Positions 44,233-50,820 of a DNA stretch of 50,820 nt are shown here, one piece after another (the first letter of the stretch is position 1; every line of letters begins with the position of its first letter). Source of the DNA: Planctomycetota bacterium (GTDB lineage Bacteria > Planctomycetota > Planctomycetia > Gemmatales > Gemmataceae); the NCBI GenBank assembly GCA_021325115.1, contig JAJPHU010000208.1, forward strand, positions 1 through 50,820, given 5' to 3'. Both the position numbers and the translations under genes were made by a program. The notes under the pieces are model-generated. The model searched no databases. It worked only from the letters and a program-made list of their open reading frames with translations, and had not been told where the DNA came from.

Positions 44233-45954
44233 ATGGATGCGATGGCAGAGTTTATCGTCCTTGAGCGCGGCGGCGTCCGCTGGCAGATTCGGCCTGGCCT
44301 GGAATACCTTTTCGGGCCAGACGGCCTGCGTCTGGAGCAATGGTTGGCCGCAGGACAGGCGCAGATCGTCAAACACGGGCCGCATCGCACCGTCTATCAT
44401 GTCGTGTTGCCAGGACTGGATTTTTATCTCAAGCACAATCGTCTGGCCGATTGTCGGGCCAGGCTGCGCGAGTTGGTGCGACCCAGCAAAGCGCGGAGCG
44501 AGTACGAGCATGCGCGAGCGGTGGCCGCACGGCATGTGCCAACTTTCGAGCCATTGGCCCTCGGTGAACCTTGTACCGGGACGTTGACATGCCCCACTCG
44601 CTGGGCTGGGCGAGACAGTTTCCTCATCACCCGCACCTTGCGGGAAACACAGTCGCTTCATTCGTTTCTGGAAACCACTTTGCCGCAATGGCCGATGCGG
44701 CGCCGGACTCGTCTGCGCCAACGCTTGGCTGTGGCGCTGGGCCGGCTGTTGGCCCGCATGCACAACGCCGGCATCGCCCACCACGACTTGCATCCGGGCA
44801 ACCTCCTTCTGCGCCTCGATGCTGAAGACCAGCCCGAACTTTTCCTCATCGACCTGCACGCTGTCCGCATCGGTGCGCCCCTGTCCTGGCGTGCGCGACG
44901 GGCCAACCTTATTTTGCTCAATCACTGGTTTTCGCTGCGCTCGGAGCGAACAGATCGCTTGCGTTTTTGGCGTGCTTATGAAGCGGCAACGCGATGGATC
45001 GCCTCGTGCGAAACGATCCATCGCATCGCCGACCTCGAGCGTCGCACGCTGGCCTCGAACGTGAGAATATGGCGCAAATTAGATCGTCGATGTCTTGGAA
45101 ACAATCGCCGCTTTCGCCGTGTTCGGGTCGGGGACATAGCAGGACATGCCGTAGCGGACCTTGCGGCCGAGGCGCTGGCATCGCTCTTAACCAACCCTGA
45201 TGCACCGTTTGAACAACCCAGCAATATAGCACTAAAGAGATCACCAAGCTCTTCTGTAATCGAGTTGGATCTGCCGGGACCGAACGGTCCTCGGCGCGTC
45301 ATCTATAAGCGTTTCCCCGTGACGCGCTGGAGCGACCCCTGGGCGGCGTTGTTTCGGCCGGCGCCGGCACTGCGCTCCTACGTCATGGGCCATGGATTGT
45401 TGCTGCGTTGTCTGCCGACGCCGCGACCGTTGGCCGTTTGGCATCGTTATCGGCACGGCCTGGCATGCGAAGGCTACCTGCTCACCGAGAAGGTCACTGA
45501 CGCCCTGGAACTGCATTCTTTCCTCGATCGTCTGTATTCGCTGCCTGCCGCCGAATGCCGAAGACGCCTCCGTCGCCTGATTGATCAGATCGCCCATCTC
45601 TTGGCCACACTGCACCAGCGCCGTCTCTCACACCGCGATCTCAAGGCAGCGAACGTGTTGGTTTCTCCAGCGAACGGTGAAGGCGAGGTATCCTTGTACT
45701 TCATCGATCTGGTCGGCGTGCGCCGCTTGCGCAAGCTCCGTCGCTGGCGTCGTGTGCAAAACCTGGCCCGTCTGAATGCCAGTTTCCTCAACCATCCCGG
45801 CTTGACCCGCAGCGATCGTTTGCGTTTTCTGCGCGTCTATCTACGCTGGGGTCTGCGCGGCCGCAGTGGTTGGAAGCGCTGGTGGCGGCAAATCGCCGAA
45901 GCGACGGCTGACAAAGTTCGGCGCAATTGGCGCAAGGGGCGGCCCCTGGGCTGA
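44233..45954 (+). CDS. Two-module lipopolysaccharide-kinase-like protein
   Basis: 573 residues, two complete WaaP/InaA-type modules in a row. Module 1 (about 15-250): K67 in DFYLKHNR, HHDLHPGNLLL (H183-N190), LFLIDLHAVR (D207). Module 2 (about 295-555): K359 in VIYKRFPV, SHRDLKAANVLV (H467, D469, N474), LYFIDLVGVR (D492). Both catalytic loops and metal sites look intact, unlike the middle module of the triple protein. A palindromic repeat lies in the linker (residues 253-264). It may phosphorylate two positions on the core, or one module may regulate the other. It follows GT4 by 5 bases. Confidence 0.82.
   Translation: MDAMAEFIVLERGGVRWQIRPGLEYLFGPDGLRLEQWLAAGQAQIVKHGPHRTVYHVVLPGLDFYLKHNRLADCRARLRELVRPSKARSEYEHARAVAARHVPTFEPLALGEPCTGTLTCPTRWAGRDSFLITRTLRETQSLHSFLETTLPQWPMRRRTRLRQRLAVALGRLLARMHNAGIAHHDLHPGNLLLRLDAEDQPELFLIDLHAVRIGAPLSWRARRANLILLNHWFSLRSERTDRLRFWRAYEAATRWIASCETIHRIADLERRTLASNVRIWRKLDRRCLGNNRRFRRVRVGDIAGHAVADLAAEALASLLTNPDAPFEQPSNIALKRSPSSSVIELDLPGPNGPRRVIYKRFPVTRWSDPWAALFRPAPALRSYVMGHGLLLRCLPTPRPLAVWHRYRHGLACEGYLLTEKVTDALELHSFLDRLYSLPAAECRRRLRRLIDQIAHLLATLHQRRLSHRDLKAANVLVSPANGEGEVSLYFIDLVGVRRLRKLRRWRRVQNLARLNASFLNHPGLTRSDRLRFLRVYLRWGLRGRSGWKRWWRQIAEATADKVRRNWRKGRPLG
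44991..45024. repeat. Palindromic repeat inside the two-module kinase gene
   Basis: GCGATGGATCG (44991-45001) pairs exactly with 45014-45024; the inner TCG/CGA also pairs with two C-A mismatches. The inner TCGTGCGAAACGAT is identical to the hairpin after purF (37734-37747). It encodes the linker between the two kinase modules and keeps the frame. Confidence 0.6.
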
Positions 45955-46008
45955 GCGCTGAGCAATTCCCCTTGCGGAGCACCAACGCCTGCCGTATGAA
46001 AGAGAGCT

Positions 46009-46179
46009 AACCACAGAGTCACAGAGAACACAGGGAAGCGTTATCGCGAATCACACGAATCACACGAATAAGAATAAAACATAAAAGATGGGAAATGGAG
46101 AATGTTCTTCACTCTTTTATCTTCTCTTTGTATTCGAGTGATTCGTAGTTTTTTGCTTTTCTCTAGGTGCTCTGTGGTT
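46009..46179. repeat. Long inverted repeat spanning a gene start
   Basis: AACCACAGAG (46009-46018) pairs exactly with 46170-46179, CGAATCAC (46047-46054) with 46138-46145, and CACACGAATA (46061-46070) with 46131-46140 save one base. The CACAGAGTCACAGAG and CACGAATCACACGAAT runs are typical dispersed repeats. The right arm lies inside the metallopeptidase gene. Confidence 0.75.
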
Positions 46180-47061
46180 CTGGGATTAGCTCTTCTGTTT
46201 TCTCTGGGCTGCAATTCTTTTAGCTTGCATCTGCTTTCGCGCGACAAACATGAAAAAGCGACGGCGGGGTCGCATCCGGCCGCGCCGGCGCCGCCGAGCC
46301 GCTATTCCTTCCGCATTCCGCCGTATGTGTTTCTGTCGGACTTTGAGATCGACCACGATAAGCCGCTTTTTGGGGAATTGGCCAAGCTGCGCGATCAAGT
46401 CTACGGGGAACTGCGGCTGACGCCCGGCCGAGCGGCCATCCTGGTCTATCTGTTCGAGAACAAGGACCGCTACGACGAATACATGCACGCCGCTTATCCG
46501 AATTTGCCAGCCCGCCGCGCTTTCTTCATTCAGCAGCAACGCGCTCTCGGCGGCGGCGACGATTTGATGGTCTACACCAGCTGGGGCGAGCGCATCCAGC
46601 AAGACCTGCGCCACGAACTGACACACGCACTGTTGCACAGCGTCATCCGCGACATGCCTTTGTGGCTCGATGAGGGCTTGGCGGAATACTTCGAGCTGCC
46701 GCCGTCCGAGCATGGCATCAATGCCTCGCATGTCGAAACGCTCCGCCGCGACTTTGGCGTCACTTTCCAGCCAGATCTCGACCGCCTGGAGAAAATGAAA
46801 GATGTTAACGAGATGAAAAGTCCGGAATATCGGGAAGCCTGGCTCTGGACGCATTGGATGATGCAATCGCGGCCAGAGACGAAAACAGCTCTGCTGACCT
46901 ACTTGCAGGAACTACGTAAGGGCCATCCCGGTCCGCTGGCGCCGCGGCTGACTGCCATCTGTCCCAACCTGAAGGACGAATTCCAAAAACACCTCTATCA
47001 AATCGAGTTGCCCATCAACGCCCGCGCCGTGCCGCCGTCAAGCTCCTCTGTACCACGCTGA
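46102..47061 (+). CDS. Lipoprotein zinc metallopeptidase (HExxH, DUF1570-like)
   Basis: 319 residues. A lipoprotein signal ends in LLFSLGC (C37). The peptidase core is HELTHALLH (H171, E172, H175) with WLDEGLAEYFE giving the third ligand E191, the gluzincin layout. VYLFENKDRYDEYM and RRAFFIQQQRALG precede it, as in the DUF1570-like exported peptidases of planctomycetes. It should act outside the inner membrane. The signal peptide (about residues 10-26) is encoded by the right arm of the 46009-46179 repeat, and the true start could differ since the ATG at 46102 has only a poor ribosome binding site. It precedes coaB by 63 bases, with no visible link. Confidence 0.8.
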   Translation: MFFTLLSSLCIRVIRSFLLFSRCSVVLGLALLFSLGCNSFSLHLLSRDKHEKATAGSHPAAPAPPSRYSFRIPPYVFLSDFEIDHDKPLFGELAKLRDQVYGELRLTPGRAAILVYLFENKDRYDEYMHAAYPNLPARRAFFIQQQRALGGGDDLMVYTSWGERIQQDLRHELTHALLHSVIRDMPLWLDEGLAEYFELPPSEHGINASHVETLRRDFGVTFQPDLDRLEKMKDVNEMKSPEYREAWLWTHWMMQSRPETKTALLTYLQELRKGHPGPLAPRLTAICPNLKDEFQKHLYQIELPINARAVPPSSSSVPR

Positions 47062-47124
47062 ATAATAAGTTATCCATGTCTGCTTTCCATGTGCGACCGA
47101 CGGCTCTCTGCCTAGGATAGCAAA

Positions 47125-47844
47125 ATGAATGTCCTCGTTACGGCTGGCAATACACTCGTGCCGATCGATCGGGTACGTTGCCTCACCAATGTTTTCACGG
47201 GACGCACCGGTGCAGCCATCGCTCGCTGTGCCTGGGAGCGTGGCCATCGGGTCACGCTGTTGACCTCGCATCCCGAAGTGGTTGAAGCGCCGCCAGACGA
47301 ACGCTGGGTCCTGGCGCCCTACCGCACATTTGACGATCTGCAAAATCTTATGCATGAACAGGTGATGAGGGGCAAACTGGATGCTGTGATCCACTGCGCC
47401 GCCGTCAGTGATTATCTGGCGGGCGGCATCTTCGCACCGAGAGAAGGCACACACTTTCGCCCGGAAAACGGACACTGGGAGAGTGACAATACGGCAGGGC
47501 CGGCGCTGATCGACCGCACGGCTGGCAAGGTCAAGAGTGATGAACCAGAGCTATGGCTGCGCTTGGTCCGCGCCCCAAAGCTGATCGATTGCATACGCCG
47601 CGACTGGGGCTTTCGTGGTTTGCTCGTCAAGTTCAAGCTCGAAGTTGGCGTTAGCGACGAGCAATTGCTCGCTGTTGCCGAGCGTTCGCGGCAGCAGTCC
47701 GCTGCAGATTTCCTGGTGGCGAACACATTGGAAGGCGCAAGCGAATGGGCATTTCTGGGACCACTTGAGGGGCAATATCAGCGTGTGCTGCGGCCGGAGC
47801 TGGCCGAACGCCTGCTGATAGCGTTGGAACAAGGTCATGGCTAA
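47125..47844 (+). CDS. coaB: Phosphopantothenoylcysteine synthetase domain protein (stand-alone CoaB)
   Basis: 239 residues matching only the CoaB half of the usual CoaBC fusion. The nucleotide-binding loop is TNVFTGRTGAAIARCAWERG, then VIHCAAVSDY, GKVKSDEPELWLRLVRAPKL and LLVKFKLEVG, as in the DNA/pantothenate flavoprotein C-terminal family. It joins 4'-phosphopantothenate to cysteine with a nucleoside triphosphate. It overlaps the start of the next gene by 8 bases, so both are made together. In most bacteria CoaC is N-terminal and CoaB C-terminal in one protein; here they are separate and in the opposite order. Confidence 0.82.
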   Translation: MNVLVTAGNTLVPIDRVRCLTNVFTGRTGAAIARCAWERGHRVTLLTSHPEVVEAPPDERWVLAPYRTFDDLQNLMHEQVMRGKLDAVIHCAAVSDYLAGGIFAPREGTHFRPENGHWESDNTAGPALIDRTAGKVKSDEPELWLRLVRAPKLIDCIRRDWGFRGLLVKFKLEVGVSDEQLLAVAERSRQQSAADFLVANTLEGASEWAFLGPLEGQYQRVLRPELAERLLIALEQGHG

Positions 47845-48469
47845 TATTTTGCTGGGCGTCACTGGCTCGGTAGCCGCTGTCAAAACGCCGCTGTTGTACG
47901 AAACGCTTCAGCATTCGGGCTATGCTGTCAAGGTTGTGGCCACACAAGCGTCGTTGTATTTTTTCGATCCAGCGGCTATTCCACGTCCTTCGCTGGTTCT
48001 GGACGAAGACGAATGGCCGGGACGGAGCGTGGGACGGCGCTGGCAGCGCGAGGATGAGGTGTTGCATATTCAGTTGCGACGCTGGGCGGACATCTTGCTG
48101 ATCGCACCTTTAGACGCAAATACGCTCGCTAAACTCGCTAATGGCCTTGCCGATAATTGCTTGACGTGCGTGTGGCGCGCCTGGGAGCCGGGCCGGCCCG
48201 TGGTGCTGGCGCCGGCCATGAATACACTCATGTGGCAACATCCGGCGACCGGCCGTCATCTGCGGCAGATTGCCACCGACATGGGGGCGGCGCCGCCCAC
48301 GGAGTTGGGGTTGGACGGACTGCTCGATTGGATCAACACCAACTGTCCGCATTTGCGGATTGCGGCGCCAGAAGACCGGCGCCTGGCCTGCGGCGATGTG
48401 GGGGTAGGGGCGATGGCGGCGCTGGATACGATCGCGGCAGTGATGCAATCGGTCCTTGATTCTGGTTAG
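47837..48469 (+). CDS. coaC: Phosphopantothenoylcysteine decarboxylase (stand-alone CoaC)
   Basis: 210 residues, flavoprotein family. The FMN-binding start is ILLGVTGSVAAVKTPLLYE. The catalytic His is in VLHIQLRRWADILLIAP, followed by DANTLAKLANGLADN. VLAPAMNTLMW is the substrate-recognition PxMNxxMW-type motif, and the active-site Cys is in RLACGDVGVGAMA. It decarboxylates phosphopantothenoylcysteine to phosphopantetheine. The ATG at 47837 overlaps coaB by 8 bases; the ribosome binding site lies inside coaB. Its partner domain is supplied by the upstream gene. The next gene converges across 84 bases in which I see nothing. Confidence 0.88.
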   Translation: MANILLGVTGSVAAVKTPLLYETLQHSGYAVKVVATQASLYFFDPAAIPRPSLVLDEDEWPGRSVGRRWQREDEVLHIQLRRWADILLIAPLDANTLAKLANGLADNCLTCVWRAWEPGRPVVLAPAMNTLMWQHPATGRHLRQIATDMGAAPPTELGLDGLLDWINTNCPHLRIAAPEDRRLACGDVGVGAMAALDTIAAVMQSVLDSG

Positions 48470-48553
48470 CCACCCCCCGCAGGAGAGCGCGTTCACGCTG
48501 CGTTCCGCATCCCGGCTAACCGGAAGGGCGTGCCGACATGTTCGATCGCATCA

Positions 48554-49807
48554 TCACACGCAGCGCACGGCAACGACAGCACAGTTATCGCTGCCGCCGC
48601 CCTGGTTGGCCAGTTCTATCAGACGATTCGCTAACTCTGTCGCCGAAGTTCCGGCTTTGGTAATTGTTTCTCCAAGCGTGCGATCGTTGACGTGGGCCGG
48701 AAGACCATCACTGCAAGCCACCAGCCAATCGCCGGGACTCAATGTGCGTTCATAGCGAGCCGGTTCGATAAGCGCATACTTGCCGACGGCCTGAGCCACT
48801 TCATTGCGGCGTGGGTGCTTGGCGGCCTCCTCCGGCGTCAACTGACCCAATTCAACCATGCGGCCCACCAACGTCTGATCACGCGTCACGAACGTCAGCT
48901 TGCCGCTGCACCAATGATAGACCCGGCAATCGCCCACCAAACGAATGTACGCCTGTCCGTCCCAGAGAAGCAAAGCTACCGCCGTCGAACCCATGCCCTT
49001 CCAGGCGGGATTGCGCTGAGCCATCTCCCGGACCAGGCGATTCGCTTCGATCAAGCCGCCGTCTAACACCTCCGACGGATCGGCCGGGACCGATTGCTCG
49101 TTCAGCGCCGCCATAAGTAGCGGCGTCAGCACTTTACCCAAAGCACGGATGACCAGGCCGCTGGCGCGGTCGCCGGCCTGATGGCCGCCCATGCCATCGG
49201 CGACGACGATCAGGGCAACATCGTGATGCTGATCGAGATTGCTCCAGGAACATTGCTGCACCAGCAGACTATCTTCATTGCGATCGCGCACCCGGCCGCG
49301 CGTGACGGCACTGCCGATGATGAGCCGGCATGATGCCTCGGCAACGGCTCTGGGTTTTGCTTCCTCCTTTGAGACTATTTCCAATTCATCGAGGAATTGG
49401 TTGACCATTTCTTCGGCATCGGCATTGTCACCATCCCATTCGAGAGTGAGAAACTCCTGATTTTCTTGCTCGGCGGCGCGAACATCGTCGAGCCAATCAG
49501 GCTGGGCAGGCGCAGCCTCTCCCTTCATCCCCCCCTGTTTTCGAGAGGAGGAAGGGGACGAGGCTGCGGTACGAACGTCGTCGAGCCAATCCGGTTTGTT
49601 GGCCAACGACGCGATGTTAGTTTCACCGGCCGGCGCACGGAAATCGATAGCGGCCTGGGCCGGCACGCCTCCGCTTTGTTGGCCCCCTTCAGGCCAGATG
49701 AGGTCGTTCGGCTCCAATCGGCCGCTGGCTGCCAGCTGCTGTAACTGCCCCACCGTCACCGGACCCAGCGTTTGCCCTTCATGTGTGTAATACCAGCGAT
49801 CGATCAT
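48554..49807 (-). CDS. PP2C-type Ser/Thr phosphatase with N-terminal GYF_2 domain
   Basis: 417 residues from the ATG at 49807, with GGGAG 6 bases upstream. Residues about 3-45 are a GYF_2 domain (WYYTHEGQTLGPVTVGQLQQ), common in planctomycete fusions. A linker (about 70-150) has the octapeptide PDWLDDVR twice. The PP2C part has the metal motifs VRDRNEDSLLV, VADGMGGHQAGDRAS, MGSTAVALLLW, VACSDGLPAHV and GGSDNCAVVAV; all metal ligands are there. It should dephosphorylate proteins phosphorylated by Hanks-type kinases. It lies 46 bases after the WD40 gene on the same strand. Confidence 0.9.
   Translation of the reverse strand: MIDRWYYTHEGQTLGPVTVGQLQQLAASGRLEPNDLIWPEGGQQSGGVPAQAAIDFRAPAGETNIASLANKPDWLDDVRTAASSPSSSRKQGGMKGEAAPAQPDWLDDVRAAEQENQEFLTLEWDGDNADAEEMVNQFLDELEIVSKEEAKPRAVAEASCRLIIGSAVTRGRVRDRNEDSLLVQQCSWSNLDQHHDVALIVVADGMGGHQAGDRASGLVIRALGKVLTPLLMAALNEQSVPADPSEVLDGGLIEANRLVREMAQRNPAWKGMGSTAVALLLWDGQAYIRLVGDCRVYHWCSGKLTFVTRDQTLVGRMVELGQLTPEEAAKHPRRNEVAQAVGKYALIEPARYERTLSPGDWLVACSDGLPAHVNDRTLGETITKAGTSATELANRLIELANQGGGSDNCAVVAVRCV
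49479..49591. repeat. 93-bp-spaced short direct repeat in the PP2C linker
   Basis: CGAACATCGTCGAGCCAATC (49479-49498) recurs at 49572-49591 with one change, exactly 93 bases (31 codons) apart. It encodes the doubled PDWLDDVR. The DNA between is C/G-run-rich (near 49525-49558), like an inserted element flanked by duplicated target. Confidence 0.6.
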
Positions 49808-49853
49808 GGCACACTCCCGGCGGCATGCTGCCAGCGTGCCGCCTAACAAATCA

Positions 49854-50820
49854 CTACTTGTTGGAGATGTCCAGCCCATCCGCTGAGGTCAGCCATTTCT
49901 TGACGCGAATCTTATCTGCTTGACCTTGTTGGAACAAGAAGCGATCGAAGGTCGGCAAGAAAGGACGACGCGAAGTTGAGAGAGCGATCACACCAACCTG
50001 GACTTGCGCAGGCAGCGGGATTTCGATGGGCTTTAGGGAGATCCACTTTTGTCCATCCTCGCTGAAGGAAACATTGATCTTGGTGCCACGGCGCTCCAGC
50101 CGGAGAGATGTCTCCTTTTCGGTCAAGATATGAGAATACAACAACTGCGCTTTGCCGCTTTGACATAGGGTCAAGTCAACGAAAACGCCTCGTTTTTCCT
50201 TAATGCGAGACGATCGTTCCAGACGCATGTAGGTGTTTTTGTCGGCTTGCCAATACAAGCCGGCAGCCCCCAGAAGAACACGCCGGTTGCCCGCTGTTGC
50301 ATCGATGGATGACGGAAAGTTACTCTGGACACGCACCTCTGCGATGAAGTCGCCTTCAACAACACGCATCACGGAGGCTCGGTTGGTGACCACGTTGTTC
50401 TGGGCATCGAAAGCATTCTCTTTGCCGGGAAGGGCGATGGTTAACTTTCCCTCGGCCTCCTGGAACTGGGCGCCGCTGGTGCTCCACGGCCGTCCCCAGG
50501 CGGCATTCGGAAGCGAAGGCAATTCGATGATGGTAGTTCGCGCCGTTTGTGGCGGAACCGGTGGGGAATTGTTCGCCGTCTGCCAGGGCACGGACACCGT
50601 TTGGATACGCGCAATCCGGTCGGCCTGGCGATAGATGAGCGTTGCTTCCCGACTGTTCGAAGCGAACGCAGCCAGGACACAATCGAAGTTACTATCGCCG
50701 CCTCCTATCTCTGCGGTCTTGCTTGTCGTTGGCTGTTCGATCGCCCAGATCTGGAAGCGACTTCCCGCTGCGGCCAGAAGAGAGCGGCCATCTGGCGAAA
50801 AAAGCAATTGATGGATCGGC
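49854..50820 (-). CDS. Partial WD40 protein with C-terminal DUF1349-like domain (runs off right edge)
   Basis: At least 321 residues; the frame is open to the right edge, so the N-terminus is missing. It opens with the end of a WD40 blade: PIHQLLFSPDGRSLLAAAGS then RFQIW. A low-complexity linker (NNSPPVPPQTART) follows. From about residue 105 to 300 lies a concanavalin-like DUF1349-type domain: GDFIAEVRVQSNFP, AGLYWQADKNTYMRLERS, WISLKPIEIPLPAQVQVGVI. The domain usually binds sugars or is structural. The missing part may hold more WD40 repeats or, as often in planctomycetes, a Ser/Thr kinase domain. It lies 46 bases upstream of the PP2C gene. Confidence 0.75.
   Translation of the reverse strand, partial: PIHQLLFSPDGRSLLAAAGSRFQIWAIEQPTTSKTAEIGGGDSNFDCVLAAFASNSREATLIYRQADRIARIQTVSVPWQTANNSPPVPPQTARTTIIELPSLPNAAWGRPWSTSGAQFQEAEGKLTIALPGKENAFDAQNNVVTNRASVMRVVEGDFIAEVRVQSNFPSSIDATAGNRRVLLGAAGLYWQADKNTYMRLERSSRIKEKRGVFVDLTLCQSGKAQLLYSHILTEKETSLRLERRGTKINVSFSEDGQKWISLKPIEIPLPAQVQVGVIALSTSRRPFLPTFDRFLFQQGQADKIRVKKWLTSADGLDISNK

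Noticed and set aside
44233-45954. Two-module kinase as a Hanks-type Ser/Thr protein kinase.
   Set aside because: Although module 2 has HRDLKAAN, the glycine-rich loop and activation segment (DFG, APE) are not seen; LYFIDLVGVR fits the WaaP/InaA group.

Overview
The window looks like planctomycete chromosome, most likely Gemmataceae-like. The reasons are two pseudopilin-type DUF1559 proteins with paired small lipoproteins, a formylglycine-type sulfatase, a Tat-exported amidohydrolase, a XylR-type regulator, a Uma2 nuclease, a GYF-PP2C phosphatase, lipopolysaccharide genes, and GC-rich DNA full of intergenic palindromes. I saw no rRNA, tRNA, CRISPR array, transposase or phage gene. All calls are by eye.

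Layout. 1-7.5 kb (minus strand): lipopolysaccharide genes: a cut membrane protein, a GT4 glycosyltransferase, a three-module kinase-like protein, a WaaF-like heptosyltransferase, a deoxyhypusine-synthase-like protein and LpxK. 7.5-16.7 kb: housekeeping genes: S18, a ClC channel with CBS domains, a short MgtE, ThrRS with two insertions, LigA, and two small unknown genes. 16.7-24.4 kb (minus): alpha/beta hydrolase, Uma2, luciferase-like oxidoreductase, Tat amidohydrolase, small membrane protein, sulfatase, XylR-type regulator. 24.6-32.2 kb: a three-gene cassette (lipoprotein, DUF1559 pseudopilin, membrane-anchored arylsulfotransferase) present twice in tandem, with a LysR gene between the copies and a broken PIN-toxin remnant inside the second. 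32.3-35.9 kb: a transglutaminase-like exported protein, a small membrane protein and a sulfotransferase. 36-40 kb: PurF, a 2OG-Fe(II) oxygenase and a second GT9. 40-46 kb: a one-module kinase, GT87, SmpB, a GT4 and a two-module kinase. 46-50.8 kb: a lipoprotein metallopeptidase, separate CoaB and CoaC genes, GYF-PP2C, and a cut WD40 protein.

How it fits together. LpxK, two GT9 heptosyltransferases, two GT4 enzymes, a GT87 and three WaaP/InaA-like kinases of one, two and three modules point to a phosphorylated outer-membrane glycolipid core built from two separated gene clusters. The sulfatase, two arylsulfotransferases and a sulfotransferase suggest handling of sulfated compounds at the cell surface.

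Most unusual points: the duplicated pseudopilin-arylsulfotransferase cassette with patches of DNA identity suggesting gene conversion; the multi-module kinases; and palindromic repeats that lie not only between genes but in frame inside genes, at domain linkers or at the 5' end (ThrRS, two kinases, GT87, sulfotransferase, and the signal peptide of the metallopeptidase).
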